Shown here piece after piece: positions 8,295 to 16,797 of a DNA stretch of 64,000 bases. The stretch lies in the NCBI RefSeq assembly GCF_011752815.1, contig NZ_VWWV01000001.1, positions 682,001 through 746,000 on the forward strand, in the 5' to 3' direction. Below the pieces are notes generated by a model. The model did not search any database, was not told the DNA's origin, and was given only the letters and a program-made list of their open reading frames with translations. Source of the stretch: Enterobacter sp. Cy-643. GTDB lineage: Bacteria; Pseudomonadota; Gammaproteobacteria; Enterobacterales; Enterobacteriaceae. How positions within the stretch are numbered: position 1 is the stretch's first letter; every line of letters begins with the position of its first letter. The position numbers and the translations under genes were made by a program.

Positions 8295-8729
8295 GTGACG
8301 GAAGCTATCGCAGGGTTAAAGGTGTTATTTATTGCCGGGTATGGCCCCGTAACGCGCGACGTGGCGGCAAGTGCCGGGTTTTATCAGCAGGTGCTTGGCC
8401 TGCCGCTGAAGGCGATGGAAGGCAACGAGGACTATCTGGCAACGGAGCAGGGCGAACTGGAGGGCGTGAAGCATTTTGCGCTCTGGCCGCTCGCTCAGGC
8501 GGCACAGTCCTGTTTCGGCCAGGCCAGCTGGCCAGAGCGCATCGTTGTGCCCCAAAGCTGGGTTGAGTTTGAAGTAGAAGATGTCGGGCAAGCGACTGCG
8601 GTGCTAAAGCAGGCCGGGTACCAGATGCTGGTGGATAACCGTATCGAGCCCTGGGGGCAAACGGTGTCGCGCTTGCTCAGTCCCGAAGGTCTGCTGGTTG
8701 GTGTGACCGTTACGCCCTGGCTGCGCTAG
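8295..8729 (+). CDS. VOC-superfamily (glyoxalase/bleomycin-resistance fold) protein
   Basis: The 144-residue product has the vicinal-oxygen-chelate pattern of two beta-alpha-beta-beta-beta repeats: an opening GPVTRDVAASAGFYQQVLGLPL and a later WVEFEVEDVGQATAVLKQAG, ending in LLSPEGLLVGVTVTPW. It starts with GTG 8295 behind AGGAG. Metal ligands are hard to assign by eye, so lyase, dioxygenase or drug-binding roles are all possible. It follows sbmC by 12 bp and may share its SOS-controlled transcript, which would suit a protective role. That last point is inference. Confidence 0.8.
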   Translation: MTEAIAGLKVLFIAGYGPVTRDVAASAGFYQQVLGLPLKAMEGNEDYLATEQGELEGVKHFALWPLAQAAQSCFGQASWPERIVVPQSWVEFEVEDVGQATAVLKQAGYQMLVDNRIEPWGQTVSRLLSPEGLLVGVTVTPWLR

Positions 8730-8879
8730 CGATATTCCGGGCGGCAATCTGCCGCCCATTTCTGATATTCAGCAAAGAAATGTGAAATATTCTGCGGAAA
8801 AGCCCTGCCGTACCCGGCGACATGATTTCTTTGTGAGAAAAACGGGTACAATTTCTTTTTTATCTCCGGAGAGCCGGGT

Positions 8880-9938
8880 GTGCGCCCCGACAAATCACTG
8901 ACCCCGTTTGAAACCCGTATTTACCGCAACTATCGCATTGCCCACGGTATACGCATCGCCCTTGCTTTTGTGCTGACTTTTGTTCTGGTTCGCCTGCTGA
9001 ACATCCCCGAAGGCACCTGGCCGCTTATTACGCTGGTGGTGGTGATGGGTCCCATTTCCTTTTGGGGGAACGTGGTTCCGCGCGCCTTTCAGCGTATCGG
9101 TGGCACCATTTTTGGTGCAGCCATCGGGCTGATAGCCCTCAAGCTGGAGCTTTTTTCGCTGCCGCTGATGATTATCTGGTGCGGGCTGGCGATGTTCCTG
9201 TGCGGCTATCTGGCGCTGGGTAAACGTCCCTACCAGGCGTTGCTTATCGGCATCACGCTCTCCGTGGTTGTCGGGGCGCCGCCGGGGGACATGGAGATAG
9301 CGCTGTGGCGCAGCGGCGACGTTATCTTCGGCTCGCTTCTGGCCATGTTATTCACCAGCGTTTACCCGCAGCGGGCATTTATCCACTGGCGTATCCAGAT
9401 GGCGACCTTCGTGCAGGCGTTTAGCAAAATTTATACGGCAGGGTTTTCGCCAAACCTTGTGGAGCGCCCGCGCCTGGCGAAGCCGTTGCAGAAAATCCTG
9501 AATGACGTGGTTAAAATGCGCGCCCTGATTGGTCCCGCAGGCAAAGAAACCCGTATTCAGAAGTCAGTCTTTGAGGCAATTCAGACCATTAACCGCAACA
9601 TGGTCTGCACCCTTGAGCTGCAAATCAACGCCTATTGGGCGACGCGGGAAAGCCATTTTGTGATGATCAACGCCCATACGCTGCGCGACACGCAGCAAAT
9701 GACGCAGCGAACGCTGTCGGCGATTGCGAAGGCGCTGTATGAAGGGAACCCTTCGCCTATCTCAGCCAACACCGAGAAATTAAACGAAATCGTTTTTGAA
9801 CTGCGCCAGCTGATGGAAGAGGGTAAGGGCAGCCAGCTTCAGGAGACGCCTATTCACGGCTACGTCTGGCTTAGCCTGGAACTGGCCCGCCAGCTTGAGC
9901 TGCTGTCGCATCTTATTTGTCGCGCGCTGCGCAAATAG
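8880..9938 (+). CDS. yeeA: YeeA, FUSC-family inner-membrane protein
   Basis: The 352-residue protein matches E. coli YeeA from end to end. The N-terminal half has about six TM helices in three hairpins, including WPLITLVVVMGPISFWGNVVPRAF and GDVIFGSLLAML. The C-terminal half is a helical cytoplasmic domain with KMRALIGPAGKETR and LELQINAYWATR. The fusaric-acid-resistance-like (FUSC) family includes AaeB-type efflux proteins, but YeeA has no proven substrate. It starts with GTG 8880. Confidence 0.92.
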   Translation: MRPDKSLTPFETRIYRNYRIAHGIRIALAFVLTFVLVRLLNIPEGTWPLITLVVVMGPISFWGNVVPRAFQRIGGTIFGAAIGLIALKLELFSLPLMIIWCGLAMFLCGYLALGKRPYQALLIGITLSVVVGAPPGDMEIALWRSGDVIFGSLLAMLFTSVYPQRAFIHWRIQMATFVQAFSKIYTAGFSPNLVERPRLAKPLQKILNDVVKMRALIGPAGKETRIQKSVFEAIQTINRNMVCTLELQINAYWATRESHFVMINAHTLRDTQQMTQRTLSAIAKALYEGNPSPISANTEKLNEIVFELRQLMEEGKGSQLQETPIHGYVWLSLELARQLELLSHLICRALRK

Positions 9939-10111
9939 CGCGCGTTAAGCACAGAAATGACAATGCTTGTTTCGATTCAGCAGAAATTGAGGTTAAGATA
10001 GGGCAAGCCCGTTAGTGAGACTGACAAAAAATTGTAATCGTCAACCGCTACTACTAAGGTTATGGCGGTTGTCTTAACGAATCCGAGTACCAATTTAGCA
10101 GGGGTGTAAAA

Positions 10112-10447
10112 ATGGAAAATATCAAACCTACCTTCCAGGACGTTCTGGAGTTTGTTCGTCTGTTCCGTCGTAAAAACAAACTGCAGCGTGAAATTCAGGA
10201 CGTAGAGAAAAAGATCCGTGACAACCAAAAGCGCGTGTTGCTGCTTGATAACCTGAGCGACTACATCAAGCCGGGTATGAGCATTGAAGCGGTGCAGGGT
10301 ATTATTGCCAGCATGAAAACCGACTATGAAGACCGCGTGGATGATTACATCATCAAAAACGCCGAGCTGTCTAAAGAGCGTCGTGAGATCTCTAAGAAGC
10401 TGAAAGTGATGGGCGAGCAAAAAGTGGCTGACAGCAAATCTGAATAA
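10112..10447 (+). CDS. tmaR: TmaR (YeeX), polar organiser of PTS enzyme I
   Basis: This 111-residue coiled-coil protein of the former DUF496 family is nearly identical to E. coli YeeX. YeeX, renamed TmaR, clusters at the cell pole and recruits the PTS protein EI, controlling sugar uptake; phosphorylation of Tyr72 is required for its localisation. Tyr72 is conserved here in [14 protein letters not shown] 10112 follows AGGGG at a good distance. A strong terminator follows at 10464-10488. Confidence 0.94.
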   Translation: MENIKPTFQDVLEFVRLFRRKNKLQREIQDVEKKIRDNQKRVLLLDNLSDYIKPGMSIEAVQGIIASMKTDYEDRVDDYIIKNAELSKERREISKKLKVMGEQKVADSKSE

Positions 10448-10463
10448 CTTCAGTGAATTTAAA

Positions 10464-10488
10464 TAACCGCCTGTAGGGGCGGTTTTTT
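10464..10488 (+). terminator. tmaR terminator
   Basis: An AACCGCC/GGCGGTT stem with a 6-nt loop is followed by a T tract. Confidence 0.9.
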
Positions 10489-10796
10489 TATGCCTCGTTC
10501 ACCATCACACGCAGTAAGGTTTCCAGCAGTCCGGGGAACCGCGCATCCAGATCCTCACGCCTTAACGAAATCAAATTCTCACGTCCCTGAGGACGCTGCC
10601 AGATGACGCCACTATCGCGCAGAACGCGCCAGTGGTGGGTCATGGTCGACTTCGCCACATCCTGAATTAAAGCGCCGCAGGTAAGCTCTGCCCCGCCGGC
10701 AAGCGATCTGACGATCCCCATCCGCAAAGGGTTGCCCAGCGCAAAAAGCACATTTTCAAGGCGGATTTGTTCTCGTTCCGGATGGTTGGCGATCAT
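10488..10796 (-). CDS. ArsR-family winged-helix regulator
   Basis: The 102-residue product is a single ArsR-type HTH domain. RLENVLFALGNPLRMGIVRSL forms the first helices, and DVAKSTMTHHWRVLRDSGVI the recognition helix and wing. No metal-binding ELCVCDL-type motif is present; the equivalent segment is AELTCGAL with one Cys. The ligand is therefore unlikely to be a classical arsenic or cadmium site. The start ATG at 10796 follows AGGAAGAG. It is divergent from the EF-G paralogue at 10999. The 202-bp gap contains direct repeats that could be operators, so it may regulate itself and that gene. Confidence 0.85.
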   Translation of the reverse strand: MIANHPEREQIRLENVLFALGNPLRMGIVRSLAGGAELTCGALIQDVAKSTMTHHWRVLRDSGVIWQRPQGRENLISLRREDLDARFPGLLETLLRVMVNEA

Positions 10797-10836
10797 ACTC
10801 TTCCTGTAGGCGGTGGCGGCACGGCGGCCGGCTACT

Positions 10837-10860
10837 ATAGCAAACTTGATAGCAAACTTG
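10837..10860 (-). promoter_or_regulatory. Tandem 12-mer repeat in the arsR-like/EF-G intergenic region
   Basis: ATAGCAAACTTG occurs twice in perfect tandem, 41 bp upstream of the regulator's start codon. On the minus strand TATAGT at its edge could be a -10. A second repeat pair, TTCGAATGTATT (10867-10878) and TTCGAATATACT (10902-10913), lies nearer the EF-G gene. These are candidate operator sites. Confidence 0.4.
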
Positions 10861-10998
10861 ATGCCCTTCGAATGTATTGATATTAACGATAGCTCAAATT
10901 GTTCGAATATACTCGTACAGTTGTACTATCCTGATGGCGAACAATTCTGACGGCCATAGTGGCCGCCGTTTAACAGTCAACAAGACTAAGGATATATC

Positions 10999-13098
10999 AT
11001 GCCCCGACCCATCCCTCTCGAACGCTATCGCAACATTGGTATTTCAGCCCATATCGATGCCGGTAAAACAACCACGACCGAACGTATTTTGTTTTACACC
11101 GGCATGAGCCACAAACTGGGTGAAGTTCACGATGGCGCAGCAACGACAGACTGGATGGCTCAGGAGCAAGAGCGCGGCATTACCATTACGTCCGCCGCGG
11201 TGAGCTGCTTCTGGCCGGGTATGGATCGCGGTTTCGAACCGCACCGTATCAACATCATCGATACGCCGGGACACGTGGACTTCACCATTGAGGTGGAGCG
11301 CTCCATGCGCGTGCTCGACGGCGCCGTGATGGTTTACGACTCAGTTGGCGGCGTACAGCCGCAGTCGGAAACAGTTTGGCGGCAGGCAAATAAATACCGC
11401 GTGCCGCGGCTGGCCTTCGTCAACAAAATGGACCGTCCGGGGGCTGATTTCTTCCGCGTGGTGCAGATGATGATTGACCGCCTGAAAGCCAACCCTGTTC
11501 CCATCGTGATCCCGGTCGGGGCAGAAGACAGCTTCACTGGCGTGGTGGATCTCATCAAAATGCGCGCCATTATCTGGGACGATGCGACCCAGGGCATGAC
11601 GTTCAGCTATGGGCCTGTGCCGCAGGATTTGCTGCAGACTGCACAACTGTGGCGCGAAAAAATGGTCTCTGCGGCGGCGGAAGCTGACGATGAGCTAATG
11701 GATAAATACCTGGAAACCGGGGATCTGAGCGAAGCGGAAATTATTGCTGGCCTGCGCAAGCGCACCATTTCCGGGGAAATTCAGCCCATGCTGTGCGGCA
11801 GCGCGTTTAAAAACAAAGGCGTGCAGCGCATGCTGGATGCGGTGGTAGAGCTGATGCCATCGCCGCTCGACATTCCTGCCATTGACGGCGTGGATGAAAA
11901 AGGGCAACACGCGGAACGCCATCCCAGTGATGATGAACCCTTCTCGGCGCTGGCTTTCAAGCTGATGACCGACCCGTATGTTGGGCAACTGACCTTTATC
12001 CGTGTTTATTCCGGCGTGCTGAAAAAAGGCGATTCGGTTTACAACCCGGTGAAAGGCAAAAAGGAGCGTATCGGGCGTATTGTGCAGATGCATGCGAATG
12101 ACCGCCACGAGGTTGATGAGCTGCGCGCCGGGGATATCGCCGCCTGCGTAGGGCTGAAAGACGTCACCACGGGGGACACGCTAACCGACCCGAATGCGGC
12201 AATCACGCTTGAGCGGATGGAGTTCCCTGAGCCGGTGATTTCCCTCGCTATCGAGCCGAAGACCAAGGCTGACCAGGAGAAAATGGGCATCGCGCTGCAG
12301 CGTTTAGCGGCGGAAGATCCCTCTTTCCGCCTGCATACGGACGAAGAATCCGGCCAGACGATCATCTCCGGCATGGGCGAGCTTCACCTGGAAATTATCG
12401 TCGACCGGATGAAACGTGAGTTTGGCGTGGAAGCGAACATTGGCCGGCCACAGGTAACTTACCGCGAAACCATCCGTAAAACGGCGAAAGACGTGGAAGG
12501 GAAATTTGTGCGGCAGTCAGGCGGTAAAGGTCAGTATGGACATGTAGTGCTGACGCTCGAACCGCTTGAGCCGGGCAAAGGCTTTGTGTTTGAAGATGCC
12601 ACCAAAGGGGGCGTAGTGCCACGTGAGTTTATTCCTTCTGTGGAAAAAGGTCTGCGTGAGGCGATGAATACAGGTGTGCTGGCCGGTTACCCGGTGGTGG
12701 ACGTCAAAGCCACGCTGACCTTCGGCTCTTACCATGACGTCGACTCTTCGGAAATGGCGTTCAGGATGGCGGCGATCTTCGGTTTCAAGGACGCCGTGCG
12801 CAAAGCGGATCCGGTTATTCTGGAGCCGATCATGCACGTGGAAGTGGAAACGCCGGAAGAGTACGCCGGTAACATCATGGGCGATCTCTCTTCCCGTCGC
12901 GGCATGGTGCAGGGCATGGAAGAACGCTTTGGCAGCCAGATTATTCGCGCTGATGTCCCGCTGGCAGAAATGTTTGGTTATTCCACCACGCTGCGCTCAA
13001 TGTCTCAGGGCAGGGCGACCTACAGCATGGAGTTCCATCATTATGCCGAAGCGCCGCGTAACGTGGCCGACGATATTATTGCCAGCCGTAAATCATAA
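10999..13098 (+). CDS. Second elongation factor G (EF-G paralogue)
   Basis: This is a complete 699-residue translational GTPase with all five EF-G domains. The P-loop AHIDAGKT is at 17-24, switch-II DTPGH at 88-92, NKMD at 142-145 and GSAFKNKG in G5. Domains III to V end in [15 protein letters not shown] and a normal EF-G tail. It is clearly related to housekeeping FusA but differs at many positions, and it is outside the str operon (no rpsL, rpsG or tufA nearby), so it is a paralogue rather than fusA itself. It stands alone behind a divergent ArsR-type gene. Paralogous EF-Gs elsewhere act in ribosome recycling, stress translation or fusidic-acid tolerance. Which applies here is unknown. Confidence 0.9.
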   Translation: MPRPIPLERYRNIGISAHIDAGKTTTTERILFYTGMSHKLGEVHDGAATTDWMAQEQERGITITSAAVSCFWPGMDRGFEPHRINIIDTPGHVDFTIEVERSMRVLDGAVMVYDSVGGVQPQSETVWRQANKYRVPRLAFVNKMDRPGADFFRVVQMMIDRLKANPVPIVIPVGAEDSFTGVVDLIKMRAIIWDDATQGMTFSYGPVPQDLLQTAQLWREKMVSAAAEADDELMDKYLETGDLSEAEIIAGLRKRTISGEIQPMLCGSAFKNKGVQRMLDAVVELMPSPLDIPAIDGVDEKGQHAERHPSDDEPFSALAFKLMTDPYVGQLTFIRVYSGVLKKGDSVYNPVKGKKERIGRIVQMHANDRHEVDELRAGDIAACVGLKDVTTGDTLTDPNAAITLERMEFPEPVISLAIEPKTKADQEKMGIALQRLAAEDPSFRLHTDEESGQTIISGMGELHLEIIVDRMKREFGVEANIGRPQVTYRETIRKTAKDVEGKFVRQSGGKGQYGHVVLTLEPLEPGKGFVFEDATKGGVVPREFIPSVEKGLREAMNTGVLAGYPVVDVKATLTFGSYHDVDSSEMAFRMAAIFGFKDAVRKADPVILEPIMHVEVETPEEYAGNIMGDLSSRRGMVQGMEERFGSQIIRADVPLAEMFGYSTTLRSMSQGRATYSMEFHHYAEAPRNVADDIIASRKS

Positions 13099-13110
13099 TG
13101 AGTCGTTCAG

Positions 13111-13141
13111 GGTGGATGGGGTTTTCTCATCCACCTTTCAT
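13111..13141 (+). terminator. Terminator after the EF-G paralogue
   Basis: A GGTGGATG/CATCCACC stem is followed by a short T run. A second weak hairpin (AAGGCC/GGCCTT) lies at about 13229-13254. Confidence 0.6.
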
Positions 13142-13272
13142 CCGAGCAAATTTACGCGTCCGTTTCCAGTGAGGCTGCAACTCGCTGAACGTCATTATTC
13201 ATTTCCGAATCTCTCTCGACCATTCACCTAAGGCCAAATGATTAACCGGGCCTTTGCTCACACAATCGGCAC

Positions 13273-13306
13273 ATAGGCTTGTTCCTATATAGCATTTAAC
13301 CTATAT
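13273..13306 (+). promoter_or_regulatory. Putative autoregulatory operator of the HigBA-type locus
   Basis: ATAGG (13273-13277) and CCTAT (13284-13288) form an inverted repeat. CCTATAT recurs 16 bp later (13300-13306), overlapping a probable -10 region just upstream of the toxin gene. Antitoxins of this type usually bind such repeats. Confidence 0.45.
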
Positions 13307-13319
13307 TGTGGAGGGCGAT

Positions 13320-13694
13320 GTGTGGTCGATTAAAATGACGGATACGTTTGATGCCTGGGTTACGGCGTCAGATGACATGACCAAAGCCTGCGTTATGGCA
13401 GGGGTTGTACTGCTCAAAGAGAGAGGGCCTTTACTCGGACGGCCTTATGCCGACACGGTAAAAGGGTCGCAGTACTCCAACATGAAAGAGCTGCGGATTC
13501 AGTGCCGGGGTGAGCCCCTCAGGATCTTTTTTGCTTTTGATATAAAACGCTGTGCCATCCTGCTCTGTGCGGGAAATAAAGCAGGGAACGAGAAGCGTTT
13601 TTATAACGTCATGGTGCCATTAGCAGACAACGAGTTTCGGGCGCACTTACAGCAGTTAACGGAAAAGGAGCAAATAGAATGGGTCGAACGTTAG
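13320..13694 (+). CDS. HigB/RelE-like toxin of a type II toxin-antitoxin pair
   Basis: The 124-residue product matches the phage-derived Gp49-like/HigB family, ribosome-dependent mRNA interferases of the RelE fold. Diagnostic segments are GPLLGRPYADTVKGS, NMKELRIQ and the C-terminal ILLCAGNKAGNEKRFY. The annotated start is GTG 13320 (MWSIKMTDTF), which fits family N-termini and follows GGAGGG. An upstream in-frame GTG at 13308 overlaps that Shine-Dalgarno. The toxin gene precedes and overlaps the antitoxin by 16 bp, the usual higBA order. Confidence 0.85.
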   Translation: MWSIKMTDTFDAWVTASDDMTKACVMAGVVLLKERGPLLGRPYADTVKGSQYSNMKELRIQCRGEPLRIFFAFDIKRCAILLCAGNKAGNEKRFYNVMVPLADNEFRAHLQQLTEKEQIEWVER

Positions 13695-13981
13695 AACAAT
13701 GGATGGCCGAAGAAAAACCCGAAGTGGTGGCGGCCGCGCAGGCCATGGCCGACGAAATGCTGCTGAACATCCATCTGGCTGAACTTCGCGACAAAGTCAG
13801 AAAAACGCAGACTGAGATGGCGCAGAAGCTGGGCGTGAAGCAGCCCACCGTTGCCGAAATGGAAAAAAAAGGCCGCGACATTAAGCTTTCTTCTCTCAAG
13901 CGTTACGTTGAGGCGGCGGGGGGGAAGGTTAAGCTGGATATCGAGCTGCCGGACGGGACGCATTTCAATATCGCGCTTTAA
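13679..13981 (+). CDS. HigA-like XRE-family antitoxin
   Basis: The 100-residue protein has a central XRE helix-turn-helix (TEMAQKLGVKQPTVAEMEKKG) and a C-terminal KRYVEAAGGKVKLDIELPDG strand segment typical of HigA partners of Gp49-like toxins. It should neutralise the toxin and, through its HTH, repress the operon. It overlaps the toxin gene by 16 bp. It sits in a small accessory patch between the EF-G paralogue and the DUF4440/MFS pair. Confidence 0.85.
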   Translation: MGRTLEQWMAEEKPEVVAAAQAMADEMLLNIHLAELRDKVRKTQTEMAQKLGVKQPTVAEMEKKGRDIKLSSLKRYVEAAGGKVKLDIELPDGTHFNIAL

Positions 13982-14015
13982 GGCTACTGGGGCGGTTTTC
14001 ACCGCCCGTTCCGGC

Positions 14016-14390
14016 TTAAGCCTGCGCCGTTTCCTGCAAATGCCGCCATAACACTTTCTCATCCTCGCGGCGGAAAATAACCGTAGACCAGCGCACGGTG
14101 GTAGAGCCGTTCAGCGTTTGCGTCTCGCGATAAAGCACGGCGGCGCCCTGCGGCCACTCGTCCAGTAACTGGAGGTTATCGACCTCAATCATCAGCCCTT
14201 CACGGCTGCCGCCGTTGGTGCTGAAAAAGCCGCAAAGCGCCGGGTAATCCAGCCTTGCGCCGCTCAGCGCGACCATTGAATAATCGTGAGTAAAGCGTGC
14301 CAGCAGCGCTTCCAGTTCCCCCTTACCCGCACCAAGCCATTGCTCAATAGCAACGTGGGCCTCAATCACTTCTTTAAACCAGATATTCAT
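14016..14390 (-). CDS. DUF4440/NTF2-like small protein
   Basis: This 124-residue protein has the cone-shaped NTF2/SnoaL-like pattern: an N-terminal helix (FKEVIEAHVAIEQWL), LLARFTHDYSMVALSG, and C-terminal strands (AVLYRETQTL, TTVRWSTVIFR, WRHLQETA). DUF4440 proteins are often ligand-binding or isomerase-like with undefined substrates. It begins 3 bp after the MFS transporter stop and is co-transcribed with it, so it may act on the transported compound or serve in its detoxification. Confidence 0.75.
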   Translation of the reverse strand: MNIWFKEVIEAHVAIEQWLGAGKGELEALLARFTHDYSMVALSGARLDYPALCGFFSTNGGSREGLMIEVDNLQLLDEWPQGAAVLYRETQTLNGSTTVRWSTVIFRREDEKVLWRHLQETAQA

Positions 14391-14393
14391 TGC

Positions 14394-15770
14394 TCAGTGT
14401 TCCTTTTGGGTCAGTTGATTTTTAATGTGCTGATTATTCAGCCTCAAAGAGTAAACCAGCGGGGCCAGCGTTCCGGCGGCGGCGAGGCTAAAAGTGACAA
14501 AATAAGCGCGAGGGGCGGGCATCAGCGCCTGCAAAACAGTCACCAGCAGGCTCAACAGCGCCACGCCAAAGCAAAAGCTCAACTGGCGATTAATGTTCCA
14601 GAGTGCGCTGGCTTCCGGCATTGCCGCCGAAGGGATGGAAATAAAAGCGGTGCTCTGCGCCGTGCTGCTGGAAAGACTTCCCCCCAGGCCCATCAACGCG
14701 TAAGCGGCGACCAGCCACGAGGCTTGCTCGCCGGCGTTGATGTGTGTGAGAAGCAAAATTCCTGCGGCCTGAAATACGCCCCCGGCGGCTATCAGCGGGC
14801 GAGGGCCAAGGCGATTAAACATCTTGCCGGTAAATGAAATCGCGACAAAAGAGGCTATCGCCCAGGGCAGCATCAACATTCCGGTTTGGGTGGCAGTCAG
14901 GCCCAGCTGCGTTTGCAGATAGACAATGCTGACCAGGCTGGTACCCATAAAAATGCCCGGAATGCACTGGTAAACCAGCATGGCATACCGCAGCAGAGGA
15001 TCTGCCAGCAGCGGCAGGCTGAACAGCGGGGTTGGATGTTTGCCGTTGCGGCGAATAAAAAGCCAAAGAATAAGTATGCCAGCGATGAGCCACGCTAATG
15101 CCGCGCCATGAGCCGTCGGGTTTCCGGCCTGCGTGACGCCCAGCAAAATAGCGAACAATCCCGCCGATCCCAGCATCAGCCCTTTGATGTCCAGCGGCCT
15201 GCGAACCGTTTGTTGCCCGGCAGGTTTTAGCCAAAGTCCCGCGAGAACTAATGTCAGCAGCGCCAGCGGCAGGCTGGAGAGAAATATCCAGCGCCAGCCG
15301 AAGGACTCCACCAGCAATCCACCTGCCGTTGGCGAAAGCGCCGGGGCCAACAGCGCAACCAGCATGATTACAGACGAAAGTTTTGCCCGCTCATGCACCG
15401 CGAAAAGCTGCCAGGTTAGCGCCTGGCCGACGGGAATGAGGAGTCCCCCGCCCACGCCTTGCAAAATACGCGCGGCGACTAATGCATTCAGGCCAGAAGC
15501 AAGGCCACAGGCCAGCGTGCCGAGAGAGAAAAGCCCCAAAGAAAGCATAAACAATCGCCTGGCGCCCAGCCGCTGCGTCAGCCATGCGCTGCAGGGGATA
15601 ACCAGCGTCAGGCCGCAAAGATAGCCGTGGCTTATCCACGCCAGTTCGGTCACCGGTGCGTGAAACTCCCTCCCCATTTCAGGCCAGGCAACGTTTGAGA
15701 TAAACATGTTGATTAAGTCGAGAAAAAAACCGAGCAGATAAACGGCGGCAACCCTGTAGCGATAAGGCAT
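14394..15770 (-). CDS. MFS multidrug-type transporter (DHA2, EmrB/QacA-like)
   Basis: The 458-residue protein has about 14 hydrophobic segments and the DHA2 hallmarks. An acidic residue lies in TM1 (FLDLINMFISNVAWP, corresponding to LDxTIVNVALP), motif A is reduced to WLTQRLGARRLFMLSL, and ARILQGVGGGLLIPVGQAL is motif C-like. It probably exports hydrophobic drugs by proton antiport. It is divergent from a LysR gene at 15881 (110-bp gap), which likely regulates it, and it is followed by the DUF4440 gene. There is no adjacent membrane-fusion protein, so it may work alone. Confidence 0.85.
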   Translation of the reverse strand: MPYRYRVAAVYLLGFFLDLINMFISNVAWPEMGREFHAPVTELAWISHGYLCGLTLVIPCSAWLTQRLGARRLFMLSLGLFSLGTLACGLASGLNALVAARILQGVGGGLLIPVGQALTWQLFAVHERAKLSSVIMLVALLAPALSPTAGGLLVESFGWRWIFLSSLPLALLTLVLAGLWLKPAGQQTVRRPLDIKGLMLGSAGLFAILLGVTQAGNPTAHGAALAWLIAGILILWLFIRRNGKHPTPLFSLPLLADPLLRYAMLVYQCIPGIFMGTSLVSIVYLQTQLGLTATQTGMLMLPWAIASFVAISFTGKMFNRLGPRPLIAAGGVFQAAGILLLTHINAGEQASWLVAAYALMGLGGSLSSSTAQSTAFISIPSAAMPEASALWNINRQLSFCFGVALLSLLVTVLQALMPAPRAYFVTFSLAAAGTLAPLVYSLRLNNQHIKNQLTQKEH

Positions 15771-15880
15771 GGCGGCTCTCGTGAAAAAGAAAAGGTGATT
15801 TCAGCAGGTTCGGCGAGACGGATAAATCCCGTTCCGGCTGATACACTGTCAAAAATAATTTGATAATCAGGCGAATTAGC

Positions 15881-16780
15881 ATGCTTAACTTACAGCGGGT
15901 GGCACAGTTTGTTGCGGTGGTGGAGGCCGGGGGATTTACCGCGGCGGCGCAGTCTATGCAGCAAACCAAAGCGGCGATCAGCTTTAACGTTCGCCAGCTT
16001 GAGGCAGAGCTTGGCGTTTCTCTGCTCGTGCGCTCCACGCGGCGAGTGGCGTTAACCCAGGCGGGGGAAGTGTTCTACCAGCGCGCTCTGCAGCTGTTAA
16101 GGGAGAGCGAAGCGCTGGTGGAAGATGTGCTGGGGCATCATGGCGGATTTTCTGGCGAACTGAGTATTTCGACAACGCCGGAATACGGCCAGGCAAAGGT
16201 TATCCCGGCGTTAAGCGCCTTTGGCAGGCTGCATCCGGGCCTGACCATCCGGCACGAATCTTCGTCTGCCCCGGCTAATCTTATCTCCGGGCAGTTTGAC
16301 GTGGCAATTCGCCTGGGCAAGCTGGTGGATTCGTCCTACCGCGCGGCGCTGATCGAGCGGTTCGAGATTGTGGCGGTTGCCGCCCCGCAATGGCTCGAAC
16401 GAAACCCTGTCGCCAGCCTGGAGGCGCTGGCCGAAGCGGAATGGGTCATTCATCGCCGGTTGCTAACCCCCAGAGAATGGCAGGTCATTGGGCCTGATCG
16501 GGAAACGCGGGAGCTGACGATAACCGGGCCAGCCCGTTTTATGACCGACACGGCCGCGGCGCTCATGGCTTTTGTGGTTCAGGGCTGCGGCGTAGGTTTA
16601 TTGCCCGAATGGCTGGTGCGCAGGGCGATAGCGCGCGGTGAGCTTCTGCATGTGCTACCGGAATACCGTTTCCCGTCCCAGGGAATTTATGCGGTTTACC
16701 CCAATACGCGGCATGTTCCAGCGAAAGTACGTGCCCTGATAGACTTTTTGCAGGAGTGGGAAAATAACAGACCCGCTTAG
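15881..16780 (+). CDS. LysR-family regulator divergent from the MFS transporter
   Basis: The 299-residue LysR protein has the HTH segments GGFTAAAQSMQQTKAAISFNVRQLE and a standard effector-binding domain. ATG 15881 (MLNLQRV) is preferred to an in-frame TTG at 15860. It belongs to the CrgA/AaeR-like group by its LLVRSTRRVALTQAGEVFYQRA linker. The divergent arrangement with the DHA2 pump suggests it controls that pump. Its stop codon lies inside the terminator hairpin at 16766-16794. Confidence 0.85.
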   Translation: MLNLQRVAQFVAVVEAGGFTAAAQSMQQTKAAISFNVRQLEAELGVSLLVRSTRRVALTQAGEVFYQRALQLLRESEALVEDVLGHHGGFSGELSISTTPEYGQAKVIPALSAFGRLHPGLTIRHESSSAPANLISGQFDVAIRLGKLVDSSYRAALIERFEIVAVAAPQWLERNPVASLEALAEAEWVIHRRLLTPREWQVIGPDRETRELTITGPARFMTDTAAALMAFVVQGCGVGLLPEWLVRRAIARGELLHVLPEYRFPSQGIYAVYPNTRHVPAKVRALIDFLQEWENNRPA

Positions 16781-16794
16781 CGGGCCTGTTTTTC
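16766..16794 (+). terminator. Terminator shared by convergent LysR and NCS1 permease genes
   Basis: AACAG-CCCGC/GCGGG-CTGTT forms a hairpin around the LysR stop codon, followed by a T tract. Confidence 0.75.
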
Positions 16795-16797
16795 TGC

